DNA of 64,000 bases from Prasinococcaceae sp. CCMP 1430 (lineage: Eukaryota > Prasinodermophyta > Palmophyllophyceae > Prasinococcales > Prasinococcaceae). Position 1 is the stretch's first letter. The number at the start of each line of letters is the position of its first letter. Where the stretch lies: contig RQSC01000028.1 in assembly GCA_013416795.1 (NCBI GenBank), forward strand, positions 407,421 through 471,420. Direction: 5' to 3'. The position numbers and the translations under genes were made by a program. Below, one piece after another: positions 1 to 10,739 of this stretch. The notes below the pieces were generated by a model. The model saw only the letters and a program-made list of their open reading frames with translations. It did no database searches and had not been told where the DNA came from.

Positions 1-546
1 GCGGCGCGCCGCCGCCCCGCCCCGCCGCGCGCGACGCCGTGTACCGTATGTACCAATTGGTACATACCTGGTACTCGCCGCCAAAACTCTGTCTGTCTGT
101 GCTGCTGTCAGTCTGTGTGTGGCCCCAACGGGCGAGCGCCGGCCGGCGTGCGACGCGAAGCGGCGCGCCCCCGGTCGACCCAGATTTTTACCCACACGCG
201 GCGGAGCGCAAGCGGAAGCGCCACACCAACCAACCGGGCAACTGCTGTGTGTGATCACTGAATGTTGAATGCTCACTGACCGCCGGGCGGGCGCGCGGGT
301 GGGGGGCACGGACGGAAGAAAAGGAGGAGGTCAGCAGCCAAAGGGGGGGGGGGGGGCAGGCAGGGAGTCGACACAGTGCACGCGTAGCGCGGCACGGGTG
401 ACCTTGGCAATCTATTGCGGCGAGCGCGGCCCACAGGGAGCAGTGGCAGGCGACACCTGCGAGCCGAGCCGCGGCCACGTCCCTGGGGTGCGTAGGCCCC
501 TGCACGTCACCAAGGGCCGAGATTGCTCGCCCACGCCGATGAGGGC
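1..546. other. Left-edge intergenic region, 5' flank of the LPA1-like gene
   Basis: GC-rich DNA with no supportable coding sequence. It contains a GTAC-rich near-palindrome at 41-74 (listed separately) and a 14-G run at 343-356. It is the likely promoter side of the gene that begins at 547. Confidence 0.6.
41..74. repeat. GTAC-rich palindrome
   Basis: Positions 46-67 are a perfect 22-bp palindrome centred on AATT, with half-site GTATGTACCAA. Outer arms GTACC (41-45) and GGTAC (70-74) extend it with two unpaired bases. It lies about 480 bp upstream of the LPA1-like start codon. It could be a dimeric regulator site or only a cruciform-prone sequence. Confidence 0.7.
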
Positions 547-2157
547 ATGGTGCGCCAACGCAACGCGTACGACTTCGTGAAGGTGGGCGGCGCGTGGCAG
601 CCGCTCTCTTAAGCACGCCACGCAGCCTGGACCGCGAGGGCTCCCGCCGGTGCGCGACGCGACGCAGTGCAGCGAGAAATAATCGTTTGCGCGACCCGTC
701 CTGCCCCAACGCCTGCCTCGCTGACTGATGCGCGCCCCGCCGCCACCGCAAACGCTACCTGATACCGCTGCGCTCGCGCGTGCACGGATGCCATGCACAT
801 GCGCGTTGGCGTGCCCGAATACATGCGCCTACCGTTGTCACCTGAACTCGCTCTCGCACGCGCACAAACAGGTGAAGGTCCTGCTGTGCGCCGATGGCGC
901 TGACGGCGGGGCGACGCGTGGGTATGTCCTGTCGCGCTTCCTTCTGTGCCGGCAGCTCACGGCTATTGGCGTCCCGCATGCCAAGGCTGTAAAGATCGCG
1001 CTGGAGCTCAAGAAGCGCCTTGTGGATGAGGGGCGCCTCGAGGTTTCACATGCGGAGATGGAAGCGTGCCTGCTCGAGGTGCGATTCGCCACCGTGGCGT
1101 GTGCAGTCGCGACAGCCCTCGCTTGATAGATGCTGGTCGGCCCGGTGTTGACTGTGGCGCCCGCCCACTTGCGCACGCCAGGGCTCGGTGCTGACAATCT
1201 GTCCCACATGCTACACGAATCTGCTCGTGCGTTCTCGCCGCTGGTGCCACCTCGCAACGCGTCGTGCACACGCGGCACTGGCGGCATCGCGCCGCCTGTG
1301 CGTTCGATGATGCATATCAGCTGTTGTCGGCATGTGGCTTCGGCAGCGCCGAGTATACGGACAACTATCACATGATGGCGCGCTTTCACCATCAACGGAC
1401 GCCTCTCCTCGTGGTTGTCTGCGGTGTTCCGTGCACAGGAAAGAGCACACTCGCTGCCAAGCTCGCTCAGACGCTCAATTTCCAGAACGTTCTGCAGCTC
1501 GATGCGCTTGCCGACGCTTCATCGGGCGATAGTGGCTCTGCTTGGGGGCGTTTGACTTCATTCAATGAGAACATCAGCGGTGCTTCCTCTTCGGCCACGC
1601 GAGCCGCTTTCGGCGAGCTCAAGAAGGCCGTCACTGAGGGCAAATCAGTAATCGTGGACGGCGCGCATGCGCATCCTCGCCTAATCGCCGAGGCTGTGCG
1701 GAGCGCCTGCGGGGCTCCGAAGCAGGCAGCAGCCGGCGCGGCTGGACGTGTAGGCGAGGCGCCTGATCGCGCACGTGCGGAAGACGGTGTCGATTGCACG
1801 CCAGGCGAAGCTGCCGCACCGAGACTGTCTGCCTGCGACGACGATGGGCAGGTCCTCATTGTTAATATTGCCGTGCAGATGGACCGTCAGGCGCACGCCT
1901 CACTCTTGCGCGAGTGGATTTCGAGGCGGCAAGGATGCCTAGCGGAGGGCGAGTTCTGCTCACTGCTGCAGAGCCTGCAAGGGGTGCAGGAGGCGATGTG
2001 TGACTACGTTGAGCGGTCAGGTGGCATCGTCGTGAACATGACCCCAACAACACACGGCCTACAAATGTGCACAGCCACGGTGCAGGCACATGTACTCGGG
2101 TTGATAAGAGCGTTTCTCAAACCTGCCAGCTCGTGCGCTGAACCACACCTTGCATGA
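547..2157 (+). CDS. LPA1 / 2-phosphoglycerate-kinase-like P-loop protein
   Basis: I read three exons: 547-582, 872-1078 and 1321-2157, all joined in phase 0, giving about 359 residues. Exon 1 encodes MVRQRNAYDFVK. Exon 2 gives an N-terminal segment like the ATP-cone-type region of plant LPA1 (low phytic acid 1) and 2-phosphoglycerate kinases. Exon 3 has the family signature RFHHQRTPLLVVVCG followed by a Walker A motif GVPCTGKST, and later VIVDGAH. The family is P-loop kinase-like; in plants it affects phytate accumulation, and archaeal relatives phosphorylate 2-phosphoglycerate. The substrate here is unknown. The start was chosen because the exon 1 peptide matches the conserved YDFVKVKV run across the splice. 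The 3' end converges with the MORN gene 155 bp away. Plant LPA1 is longer, so a C-terminal part may be missing or diverged. Confidence 0.82.
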
Positions 2158-2312
2158 TGCTTGGCAAGTTGTACCGCTGCGTAGTAATAGCGAGCTAAGA
2201 CGCTTCTTACGAAATCGTACAGTACCCACTACGCGACAGCCCCCGACAAGGCGCATACACAACGAGCGGAGGGAATTTCTCCATGCCTCAACGTCGCAAG
2301 ACGTACGGACAC

Positions 2313-5300
2313 TTACACACCGGGGCCGTAGCTACTTGCGTCCTGGTTCGGCGCACTAGCACCGGAAAGATTCATTTGTGCATCTGCTTGCGGCCGTGCC
2401 GAAGGTTGAACATGGCCAACCGCCGGCAAAGAAAGGTGTGCTGCGACAGGGCCACCGCCGACGTGTACGTGCACGCCGGGTCCAGTCGAGTGCATCACAC
2501 CACCGGCTGCTGAGCCACTGTACTGACCGTACATCAGACCTTGCGGCCGGTGTTGAATCGCTTGCCCGAAGGGCGCGTGGGCCTGAATGACTTGCGCAGA
2601 CGCACGAAACTCCGGGTGCGCGCCCTGGGTGTGTCCGGCGTACACACCTGCTTGCATGTGCTGCTGAGTTGAGGCATCTCGACCACCGCCAGTCCCCAGG
2701 ACCGTCGACGGAGGCGCCGGCGCGTGCATGTTAGCGGGGGCTCGAACACCGCCCGCACTTCCAGCGCCACCCGAGCTCGACACGTCGCGAGCGTGCATAA
2801 ATTGCACTCGCGCACTGTCCGGGTGCACTGCTCCAAACATTGTGCCTTTCGCTCCCACATCTGGTACAGCATTGAATGCATGGGCACCAGGCAGGACCTG
2901 GGGCATTCGCAACCCATAGGCGACGCCCATCTGTGGCTGCTGCTGCACAAGCTGCTGATGGTGCTGCACAGTAGCCTGGGTCAAGTCAGGCGCCTGCTGC
3001 TGCTGCTGCTGCTGCAGCAGCTGCTGCCGCTGCTGCTGCCGCTGTGCGTGCTGCGGCGGTTGCTGCTGCGGCTGCGGCTGCATCTGCCGCTGCTGCTGAT
3101 GGTGATGCTGCTGCTGCTGATGCACACTGGCCTGCTGCTGCTCAGCCTGCGACAGTCTCTGCGTGCCCTCACCAGGTCGAGACCGCGCAGACTCAGAGCC
3201 TCGCGCCGTTGAAGACACGTCAGCGACCTGGTGCTGATGCATTTTAGCTGCGGAGGGCTGGAGATGGGCTGGGGGGTTCGCGACGCTTCCAAGTCCCGGG
3301 CCTCCAAAGAGCGAGTACGACGCACCGCCAGCCGTGGTACCGAAAGTGCTGGCACTTGTGCCCCCGCCAAATGACGCCCCGAGGCCACCAACGACTCCCC
3401 CGAAGAGCGAATATCCATAATTCTGCGAAGCAGTACCAGGCTGGAGTTGGGGCATCGCATGCGAGGGCCCTCCGTCCGCATTCATTGGGACATTGGGCGT
3501 CGCAGCGTGCGAGCGGCCCGCCTGGGAGTTGACCTGGGTAGCAGACGGTGGGCCTCGGCCGCCACTGGCCTGCTGGACATGGGCACCACCTGCCATCGCG
3601 GCTTGCTGCTTTTCGGCGGCCTGCAAGGCTGGACCTGCAGATCTGGTACCACTGAGGCGCGCTGCTGGCTCACTGCGGCTCAAGTCCGTGGTGGTGCTCA
3701 CCGGCATGTCAGCTGGGACCGTGCGAGCCGGAGCACTCCGTGGGTGCTGCAGTGACGAGAGATCGGTACGCGTCTTCTGCACATCTTGGGCGGCCTGCGA
3801 GTGATCAGCGATCTTCGTCCTGGAGTTTTGCTCCGAACCGGGTTGCCCATGCGAGCCGCCACCGAGATCGTGGCCGGCCGGCATTGTTGCAAGCTTGGTC
3901 ATCGGCGGCACAGCTCGCCCACCTGCCTCGAGCGACAGGGGACGAGGCACCCCTTGCTGTTTCGCATGAGCAAGCTGATGCTGAGCGGCGACGTGCCGTG
4001 AACTCGTCGCCCCACCGAGTGGCGGAACGGACGCTGCGCGGCCTTGGAACTTGCTTCCAGAGATGTCCGGCCCAGCTCGAGGCCCAAAAGCCGGAGGCAT
4101 GGGTGCGTTGGGGGGCTTAAGATTGTCACCCGCGGCGTCGGTAACCCTGTTCTTGTTCTTCTTCTTCTTGCCGCGACCGACGGCTTCCCACTCATCCGAG
4201 TTGTCAGCAGCGGTGTGCACCGCGTTTGTCGTAGCCCCGAGGTTCAGCGCACCAATCTTGCTGATTGCTGCCGAAATTTGCGGAGCACTCGCGTGCGCTG
4301 GCGCGCCCTCATTGACCACGGCAGCTGCAGCCCCAGGCGCAGGTGCCTTCACTACCGCTTGAGCAGCGGGCTTGAGCTCTTCTGCGTCCTTCCGCGCCTC
4401 GGGAGCCTTCTCGCTGGCTTTTGCCTGGGCGGCCTCCGCGACCTTCTTTGCCTCAGCCGCAGCCTTCGTCTTCTCTGCCTCGGATTTCGCCAACTCGGCC
4501 TCCTTGGCCCGCTCGGCCTCTGCCTTCGCCCGCTCGGCCTCGGCTTTGGCCCGCTTCTTGTCCTTAGCTTTCTGCTGCTTGCGTTTCTTCTTGTCTTCAG
4601 CGGCTTTCTTGGTGTTCTCCTCCTCTGCCAGGAGCTCAGCGGCTGCAGCCTCAGCAGCAGCCTCGGCTGCTTCCGCTGCCTCGGCAGCGCGCTTGTGCCG
4701 ACCAGTTTCAGCGGCACTGGCGGATCCACCGCCCGCTGACCCCGCCTCGACGGAGGCGTCACCGGCATTCCCATCTACGTCACCGCCGTTTTTGGCCTGC
4801 TTGCGCTGCTTGAGCTTCGCTTGAAGGTGGGCACGCGCCGATGACGCACGATCACTTAGTTGCTTGCCCTGAAAAGCTCCGTGATGCCAGACGCCCCATT
4901 GCTCCGTCAGGTCGGGCTTTGTGAGCTTTCCCTGGCCGTGGCGCTTTCCCTCCTTGAACTTGCCTTCGTACACCTCACCTGTGTGGCTCGTGAAAACACC
5001 GTGGCCATCTCGATGACCGTCTTTGTACTCGCCCTCATACATGTCCCCATTGCCCCAGATCTCAAGACCACGTCCGTGCTTCTTGTCGTTGAGCCAGTCA
5101 CCGTCGTACGAGCCGTTGTCGGAATGGTACACCTGCTTGCCGCGGCCCTCCCGGCGACTCGCCCTCCACCCGCCGCTGTACTTGTTGCCATTGGCAAAGA
5201 TGGCGGTGCCCTCACCCCACCATTTTCCTTTCCGCCACTCGCCCTCGTAAACGCGCCCGTCGGCATAGCGGCAGATGCCGTGGCCCTCCATCTGCCCCTG

Positions 5301-7216
5301 CACGTACTCACCCTCGTATACGTCGCCGTTGGGCCAGACCTCACGGCCAAGCCCCTCGCGCCTGTCAGACACCCAGCCGCCCTCGTACGAGCCACCAGCA
5401 GCGAAGGTCTCTTTACCAGTGCCCTCACGACGGTCATCACGCCAGCCGCCATTGTAACGTCCACCGTTCGGGAAGGTGGCAGTGCCCTCGCCCCACCACT
5501 TGTCGGCTTTCCAGTCCCCTGGGAGAGGGGTTTGGGAAGGGGGGAAAGGGGGGGGGGGGGGGGGGCGCATCCCGAGGCGCATGCAAGAGGCACGGTGCAC
5601 AGGCGCAATGTGCCAGCGTCGCAGGATGGCACGGGTCGACAGTGCGGACCGTCGTCACAGCGCTTGTCAGCAAGGCGAGCAGCGCGCGCGCTTGCAGAGA
5701 CGGAACGCAACGCTCGATGGCATGCAAGTCTCAATTTTGCCGCGGCCGCTGCATCGACGTACCGTTGTAAGTGCGCCCGTCTGCGAAAGTCATCTTGCCA
5801 TGACCCTCACGCCTGTCCTCGCAGTAGTTTCCCTCGTAGACTGAACCGTCGGCAAACTCCTGTTTTCCGTGCCCATCGCGCTTGTTGCCCCTCCACCCCC
5901 CTGTATACTTGGTGCCATTTGGGAAGCACGCGAAACCCTGTCCGTCCCACTTCCCATCGCGCCAGTCGCCTTCGTACACCTTGCCGTTTGCGTAATTCTG
6001 GCGGCCCCAGCTGCACTTCTGGCCATTCGACCAGTACCCTTCGTACACGGCGCCGTCCTTGTACCGGTACACACCGTAACCGTGCTATCGCGCCAGCGGC
6101 GCCAGCAGAACGCACACGCACACAACCAAGGGCAGCCAGACCAGGCGCGCGAGCGACATGTCAGCTGGGGTCTCATGAGCGGCCTTGGAAGGTGGGCGCA
6201 AAACGCAAGGTCGGGCGATCGCGCGGCTGCTCGCGTGCCATACACCCCGCGGAGCGGCCCCTTGATCGCTGCGTCAAGCCCTGCCTGCCCGAACACATGT
6301 CGCGGCGAAAAGGCTCACGTCGAGCGCTCGTGCGCCCCCTACTCGCTTGCGTGGCCGCACCCACGCTTGCACGCGCGCGCGCAACCTGCGCTCCCCCAAC
6401 ACACCCACCCCCCTTGGATGCGCACGCGATGCAGGCACGTACCGGCCGATTGTCGGCGCAACGCTCTCCATCGTAGCCCGGATAGGAGGGCTCGACCTCG
6501 TGGTCCGAAGGCCCTGCGTCACCGTCCTCCACGGCCGTCGCACCTTCTGCGGCCTCACGCACGGCTTTGCTGTCGCCCCCGGCGCTTGTGCTGGTGCTCT
6601 GAGTGTGCGCCGCAGTCGAGCAGCCACCACCCGGTGCAGCACCGGGCGGCGCGGTGTGACGCTCCACCTGATCTTCGAGGCTGTCGGCGTCGTTGCATTC
6701 TGACCCCGAGGCGCCGGGCCGGAGGCTATCCACAGCGTCCGCCACGATCGCGCAGTTGTCGGCGTGCTCGCCACCTGCCGCGCCTGCAGAGGCGCCCGGA
6801 GCGCCGGCAGCGCCCGCAGATCCACCGCCAGCGGGGGCGCCGTGGGCCGCACCCGCTGTGGCTGCTACGGCCACGTCTGACGCGCCCCCGCCTTGAGCGC
6901 CGTGCACCTCAATTGCCTGCTGGCCGCCGCCCGCCTTGGCATCGCGCGTGCCAGCCCCCTCACCTGGCCCCGTGCCCGCCCTCGCGCCACGTTCGCGCTC
7001 CCACTCGCCGGGTGCAGCCGAATCGTCGTCGGAGCCCTCGTCGCCCGCGCCGATGTGCGAGAAGCGGCTGTAGTCGCTGCTGTAGCGGGTGCCGGCTGAC
7101 GCCGACGTGGAAGAGGGGCGCCCGCCTGGCGCGCCCGCGAAAGAGGACGAAGAGCGGGGCTTCGCGTCGCCGGCACCGCCGCCACCGCCCGCCGCCGGAC
7201 CTGCAGCCCCGGCCAT
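2313..7216 (-). CDS. MORN-repeat protein with Ala/Glu/Lys-rich helix and poly-Q C-terminus
   Basis: Three exons: 7216-6443, 6084-5763 and 5518-2313, about 1,433 residues. Splice sites fall inside conserved repeats: GERCADNRP joins HGYGVYRY, and TYNG joins DWKADKWWGEG. Residues 1-240 are Gly/Ala/Ser-rich and disordered. Roughly residues 245-575 hold about 14 MORN repeats of the form YEGxWxxGxxxGxGxxxxxxG. Then comes a charged AEAERAK-type segment predicted helical, a Lys-rich patch (GKKKKNKNR), and a long Gln/His/Pro/Gly-rich tail. MORN arrays bind membranes or scaffold cytoskeletal complexes, and long arrays are common in flagellates; the partner here is unknown. The 18-C run on the coding strand (5548-5565) is the polypyrimidine tract of intron 2. 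An upstream in-frame GTG at 7288 was not chosen. The first AUG is at 7216. Confidence 0.85.
2960..3260 (-). repeat. CAG/CTG-rich tract encoding poly-Gln
   Basis: Within exon 3 of the MORN gene the + strand reads imperfect CTG repeats, that is CAG on the coding strand. It encodes Gln runs of up to seven broken by His, Arg and Pro. Tracts of this kind are length-polymorphic in other genomes. Confidence 0.85.
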
Positions 7217-7988
7217 CGCTGCCGCCGCCGCTGCGCCGCCACCGGTTGCTTGGGCCAATGGACCCACCGTCGCCGCCGCTGCTGCCACCGGCCGGCGAGC
7301 ACGGTCACGTGGACGGTGCGCGGTGCGGCCTGCGCGGTGCAGGGGGCGGGCGGTCTTGGGAGATGCTCCTCACCCCCCACCCCCACCTCTCCACGCGCCC
7401 GGTTCCAGTGCGCTCCCACCTGCCAGTCGCCCCCAGACCGCGCGTGGCCTGGCGCCCCGCCCGGTGCCGCCGCGCCGCTCCGCTCCGCGGTCGCCGAGGA
7501 GCGCGGCGTATCGGGACGCGGCGCGCCGACGATCGAAACGCTCGCCAAAAAAAAATTAAAAGGTGCGGTGCTCAGCAGCCCAGGGCGGGGGCGCCGCCCG
7601 CGGCACGCGTACGCCCGGGCAAACACCCGCCGCAGCTTGCGATGCGCGGTGCCTCGTGGCGAACTCCGTCGGGCCGCGGGTTTGTGGCCCGGTTCGAGGC
7701 CCACGTCAGCCCACGACTGGCTGGCGCAGGCACGCGTGGTGCAGGTTGCCGTGGCGAGATGTTGATGTTGAAGGCTTCGGATTCCGCAGAATGCGGTCCG
7801 AATTAAAAAAAAGCGTTCATTTCGAAGACGATGGTGATATGTACCCGGAAATGCAAGGCGCCAAATTCACGCACCTTGGTAGGAGAGTAGTTGTGACTCG
7901 CTCCTGATGCCAGAACGCTCGCGCCGCACGCGCGAGGCGGTGCAGGGCTCAGGCACGGGCGTGGCAAGCGTCGGCGGCTCCGGCGGCG
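7217..7988. other. Divergent intergenic region, MORN gene / adenylate-kinase-like gene
   Basis: About 770 bp between two divergent start codons, so a likely shared promoter. It contains an A-rich stretch at 7548-7561. An imperfect hairpin at 7776-7802 (arms TTCGGA..CCGCA and TGCGG..TCCGAA) is followed by eight A residues. No gene is supported. Confidence 0.55.
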
Positions 7989-9665
7989 ATGCCGCAGCAC
8001 CACCACCACCAGCACCAGCAGGTGGCGGTGGGCGGGGGCGGCCAGGGCGAGTCGGCGCACAAGAACTCGCAGAACCTGATGCCGGACATCGCGCGCGTCG
8101 AGCCCGCCGCCGCCGAGCAGTTCAAGCGCGCCTGGCGGCGGCTCGAGGAGCGGCTGCACGCGGCCACGCCGGCCGTGCGCGGCGTGCGCAGCCCGCCCGC
8201 GTTCGTGGTGCCGCGCGAGATCGTGTGGCTCAACGGCGCCCCCGGCTCGGGGAAGGGCACCAACTCGGCCTTCATCATGCAGGCGCGCGGCTTCACCAGG
8301 GCGCCCATCGAGATGAGCCACCTGCTGCGCAAGAACCCCGACGCGCAGGACAAGGTCCGCAAGGGCCAGCTGCTCGACGACGAGGACGTGCTCGACTACC
8401 TGCTGGAGGCGCTCTTCGCGCCGAGGGAGGAGCGCGCGGCCGACGCCGCCTCGGGCATGCTGCCCGACGACGGCGGCGAGGCCGGCGTGATCATCGACGG
8501 CTTCCCGCGCACGAGCACGCAGGTGGACCACATCAAGCTGCTGCACGAGAAGCTCGAGGAGCTGCACCAGGAGGCCGTCGCGGCCGACCCGCTGAACGTG
8601 CACTTCCCGCGGCCGATCTTCCGCATCCTGGTGCTGTACGTGAGCGAGGAGGAGAGCGTGCGGCGGCAGCTCGAGCGCGGGCGCAAGGCGGAGTACCACC
8701 GCGGGATCCTCAAGGACGCCAAGCTGGTGCCCGAGGACGGCGGCGCGCCGGGCGGCAGCGCCGCGCTCGGCGTGGAGTACTCGCAGCCGCGCGCCACCGA
8801 CATGTCGGAGGAGGCGGCGCGCAAGCGCTACTGCATCTTCCGCGAGCACTACCACACGCTGCTGCGCCTGCGGCGGTACTTCCACTTCACCATGATCAAC
8901 GCCATGGGCTCGCTCGCGCAGTGCGAGGCGCAGATCGCGCGCGAGCTGCGCTACCAGTCCAAGCTGGAGCTGCACGCCGAGGTGTACGACCGCGTGACGC
9001 GCATCCCGCTGGCGCAGAGCGTGGTGGAGAACGCGCGCTCGCAGCTGCTCAGCCGCCTCAACAGCTACCGCCACACGCACGCCGAGACCTTCAGCACGGT
9101 CATCCGCACCATCCAGGCGGAGGTGGTGCCCCACATCAAGCGCTGCGCGATCGCGGGCGTCGCCGTGTGGGAGACGACCGACCCGCTGTTCGACGCGCAC
9201 GACGGCGAGGCCATCGACATGGTGCTCGACGTGCTGTCGGAGCGCGGGTACGGGGTGACCTACCGGGAGGTGGAGACGTACATCCCCGACCGCGTGGACC
9301 TGGCGACCGGAGAGATCGCCACGCGCGCGGAGAAGCACCACCTGTTCCGCGTGACCTTCGAGCGGCCCAAGATCCGCACGCACGCGGCGCCGGCGCCCAC
9401 CGAGGAGGTCCCGCTGGAGCTGCTGCGCACGGACGAGAGGCTGATGGACGCGTCGGCCAAGATGGTGGTGACGGCGGTGCCGCAGTACGGCGACGAGCAG
9501 GAAGGGGGGGGCGCCCAGGGTGGGGGGGCGCGCAGAGGCAGCGCCCCCGGCGAGCCGTCGTCGTTGGAGGGGGGCGAGGAGGGGAGCAGGGGCGGCGGCG
9601 GGGCCGGGTTCCCTGGCGGCGGCGGCCCTCCCCCGGCGCCGCCGGCCAGGCCGACGCAGCAATAG
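7989..9665 (+). CDS. Adenylate-kinase-like protein with C-terminal extension
   Basis: Single exon, 558 residues, starting at the first AUG. After a His/Gln/Gly-rich leader, residues about 78-240 form an adenylate-kinase-type P-loop domain: Walker A GAPGSGKGT (83-91), an NMP-binding-like segment EMSHLLR, GQLLDDEDVLDYLL, and the AMP-site/second motif DGFPRT (about 170). Residues 240-470 are a conserved-looking helical and mixed region I do not recognise. The last 80 are Gly/Pro low complexity. The expected activity is phosphoryl transfer between ATP and a nucleoside monophosphate, but the usual compact LID is replaced by a long insertion, so specificity is open. At 558 residues it is far longer than the 190-240 of ordinary adenylate kinases. 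It diverges from the MORN gene. A tRNA gene follows about 350 bp downstream. Confidence 0.8.
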   Translation: MPQHHHHQHQQVAVGGGGQGESAHKNSQNLMPDIARVEPAAAEQFKRAWRRLEERLHAATPAVRGVRSPPAFVVPREIVWLNGAPGSGKGTNSAFIMQARGFTRAPIEMSHLLRKNPDAQDKVRKGQLLDDEDVLDYLLEALFAPREERAADAASGMLPDDGGEAGVIIDGFPRTSTQVDHIKLLHEKLEELHQEAVAADPLNVHFPRPIFRILVLYVSEEESVRRQLERGRKAEYHRGILKDAKLVPEDGGAPGGSAALGVEYSQPRATDMSEEAARKRYCIFREHYHTLLRLRRYFHFTMINAMGSLAQCEAQIARELRYQSKLELHAEVYDRVTRIPLAQSVVENARSQLLSRLNSYRHTHAETFSTVIRTIQAEVVPHIKRCAIAGVAVWETTDPLFDAHDGEAIDMVLDVLSERGYGVTYREVETYIPDRVDLATGEIATRAEKHHLFRVTFERPKIRTHAAPAPTEEVPLELLRTDERLMDASAKMVVTAVPQYGDEQEGGGAQGGGARRGSAPGEPSSLEGGEEGSRGGGGAGFPGGGGPPPAPPARPTQQ

Positions 9666-10012
9666 CATCGGTGCCGCGGCGGCGCGATTGTATTGGTACG
9701 GTATTTTTCTCTCGTTTGGAGGCCGAGAAGAAGGACAGGGAGGAGTTTGTCCTTGTCGGTCGGCGCCCGCCTCGCGCAGCAGCCGCAAGCGTAGCCGCGG
9801 CGTCCATGGGCGTCCCGCCGCCGCCACTCGTCCTCGTCCTCGTCCTCGTCCTGGCCGGCCTCCGCCTCGAGCAGCAGCCGACGACGCACACCCGTCACCA
9901 CCGGACCGACCGACGAGGGACGACCACACGGGAACGGCGACGCGATCACGTGAGCCTCAGAATGATAATGTCAAAATTTTGCTCCTTCTGCGACATTGCG
10001 GAATGCATGCAT
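9666..10012. other. Spacer between adenylate-kinase-like gene and tRNA-Ser
   Basis: 3' flank of the upstream gene. A CTCGTC-type hexamer repeats around 9829-9852. No coding sequence is supported. Confidence 0.5.
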
Positions 10013-10093
10013 GTTGACGTGGCCGAGTGGTTAAGGCGATTGACTCGAAATCAATTGGGTTCGCCCGCGTAGGTTCGAATCCTGCCGTCAACG
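10013..10093 (+). tRNA. trnS-CGA: tRNA-Ser (anticodon CGA)
   Basis: The acceptor stem GTTGACG (10013-10019) pairs with CGTCAAC (10086-10092), with discriminator G at 10093. The anticodon arm ATTGA-CTCGAAA-TCAAT has anticodon CGA at 10046-10048, reading serine codon UCG. A long variable arm (class II, about 10056-10068) identifies serine. The internal polymerase III promoter is visible as A-box TGGCCGAGTGG and B-box GGTTCGAATCC. There is no intron. CCA is not encoded, as expected for a nuclear eukaryotic tRNA. Confidence 0.96.
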
Positions 10094-10099
10094 CTTCTC

Positions 10100-10107
10100 T
10101 TTTTTTT
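10100..10107 (+). terminator. Pol III T-run terminator of tRNA-Ser
   Basis: Eight T residues begin seven bases after the tRNA 3' end, the normal RNA polymerase III stop signal. More T-rich sequence follows to about 10143. Confidence 0.88.
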
Positions 10108-10739
10108 GTTGCCCCTTTTTTTCTTTTTTTTCTTTTTTCTTTTTGCTCCCTCCATCCGCCGCAGCCCCCGGCCGCCGCCGCCGCCAGCCGCCGCCGCACC
10201 CCTTTACGCGCGCGCCGCCCCTTCCGCGAAACGTGTGCGTTGTGCACATATCCGTGCATTTTTTCGCCGCCCGTCTCCGCAGCCTGTGCGCGCGCACGCG
10301 GGGGCGGTGCGCTCGAGGGCCCTCGCGCGCAGGCGGCAATGCATTCGCATGGGCACGCCGCATGGGCGCGCGCGCGCGCGGGGCGGGCGACCCAGGGCGC
10401 GAGGAGATGAAGCTGGCCGGCGGATGGCGAGCGGGGCGGAGCGCGCGCGATTCGATCGATCGATGCGCGGGAGGAAACCCCCCAACCAAACGTGGGTCGC
10501 GGCGCCGCCCGCCCACGCGCCCCGCAGCGAAGCACCCAAGAATTCCCATCGATTTCGGCATTCGACCCGGATTGCCTGGTGTAGGTTGTGGGGGCGGGGT
10601 ATGGTCACTCGGGAGTTGGTTCAAGGGGTACGATCAGATGGTACGTACCATTCGATGGTACCTTTGCTGGACCATCCTGATGGTACCGGATACTGTGCAG
10701 TGTGTACAATATTTAGGGTTAAACCCGCGCGCAGCAGAC
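10108..10739. other. Intergenic region with T-rich tract and GTAC palindromes
   Basis: The first 40 bases are T-rich. The rest is GC-rich with no supported gene. Between 10638 and 10690 the heptamer ATGGTAC occurs three times, the first inside a perfect 14-bp palindrome. It forms the 3' flank of the Tctex1 gene. Confidence 0.55.
10638..10651. repeat. 14-bp palindrome ATGGTACGTACCAT, copy 1
   Basis: Perfect inverted repeat ATGGTACGTACCAT. An identical copy lies at 32899-32912. Two more ATGGTAC half-sites follow within 40 bases here. Confidence 0.8.

Noticed and set aside
4860-7806. Two long plus-strand frames over the MORN gene
   Set aside because: They oppose clear MORN repeats and spliced exons on the minus strand; Arg/Pro-rich artefacts.
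7803-9929. 708-codon minus-strand frame
   Set aside because: Antisense shadow of the adenylate-kinase-like gene; Arg/Ala/His composition only.
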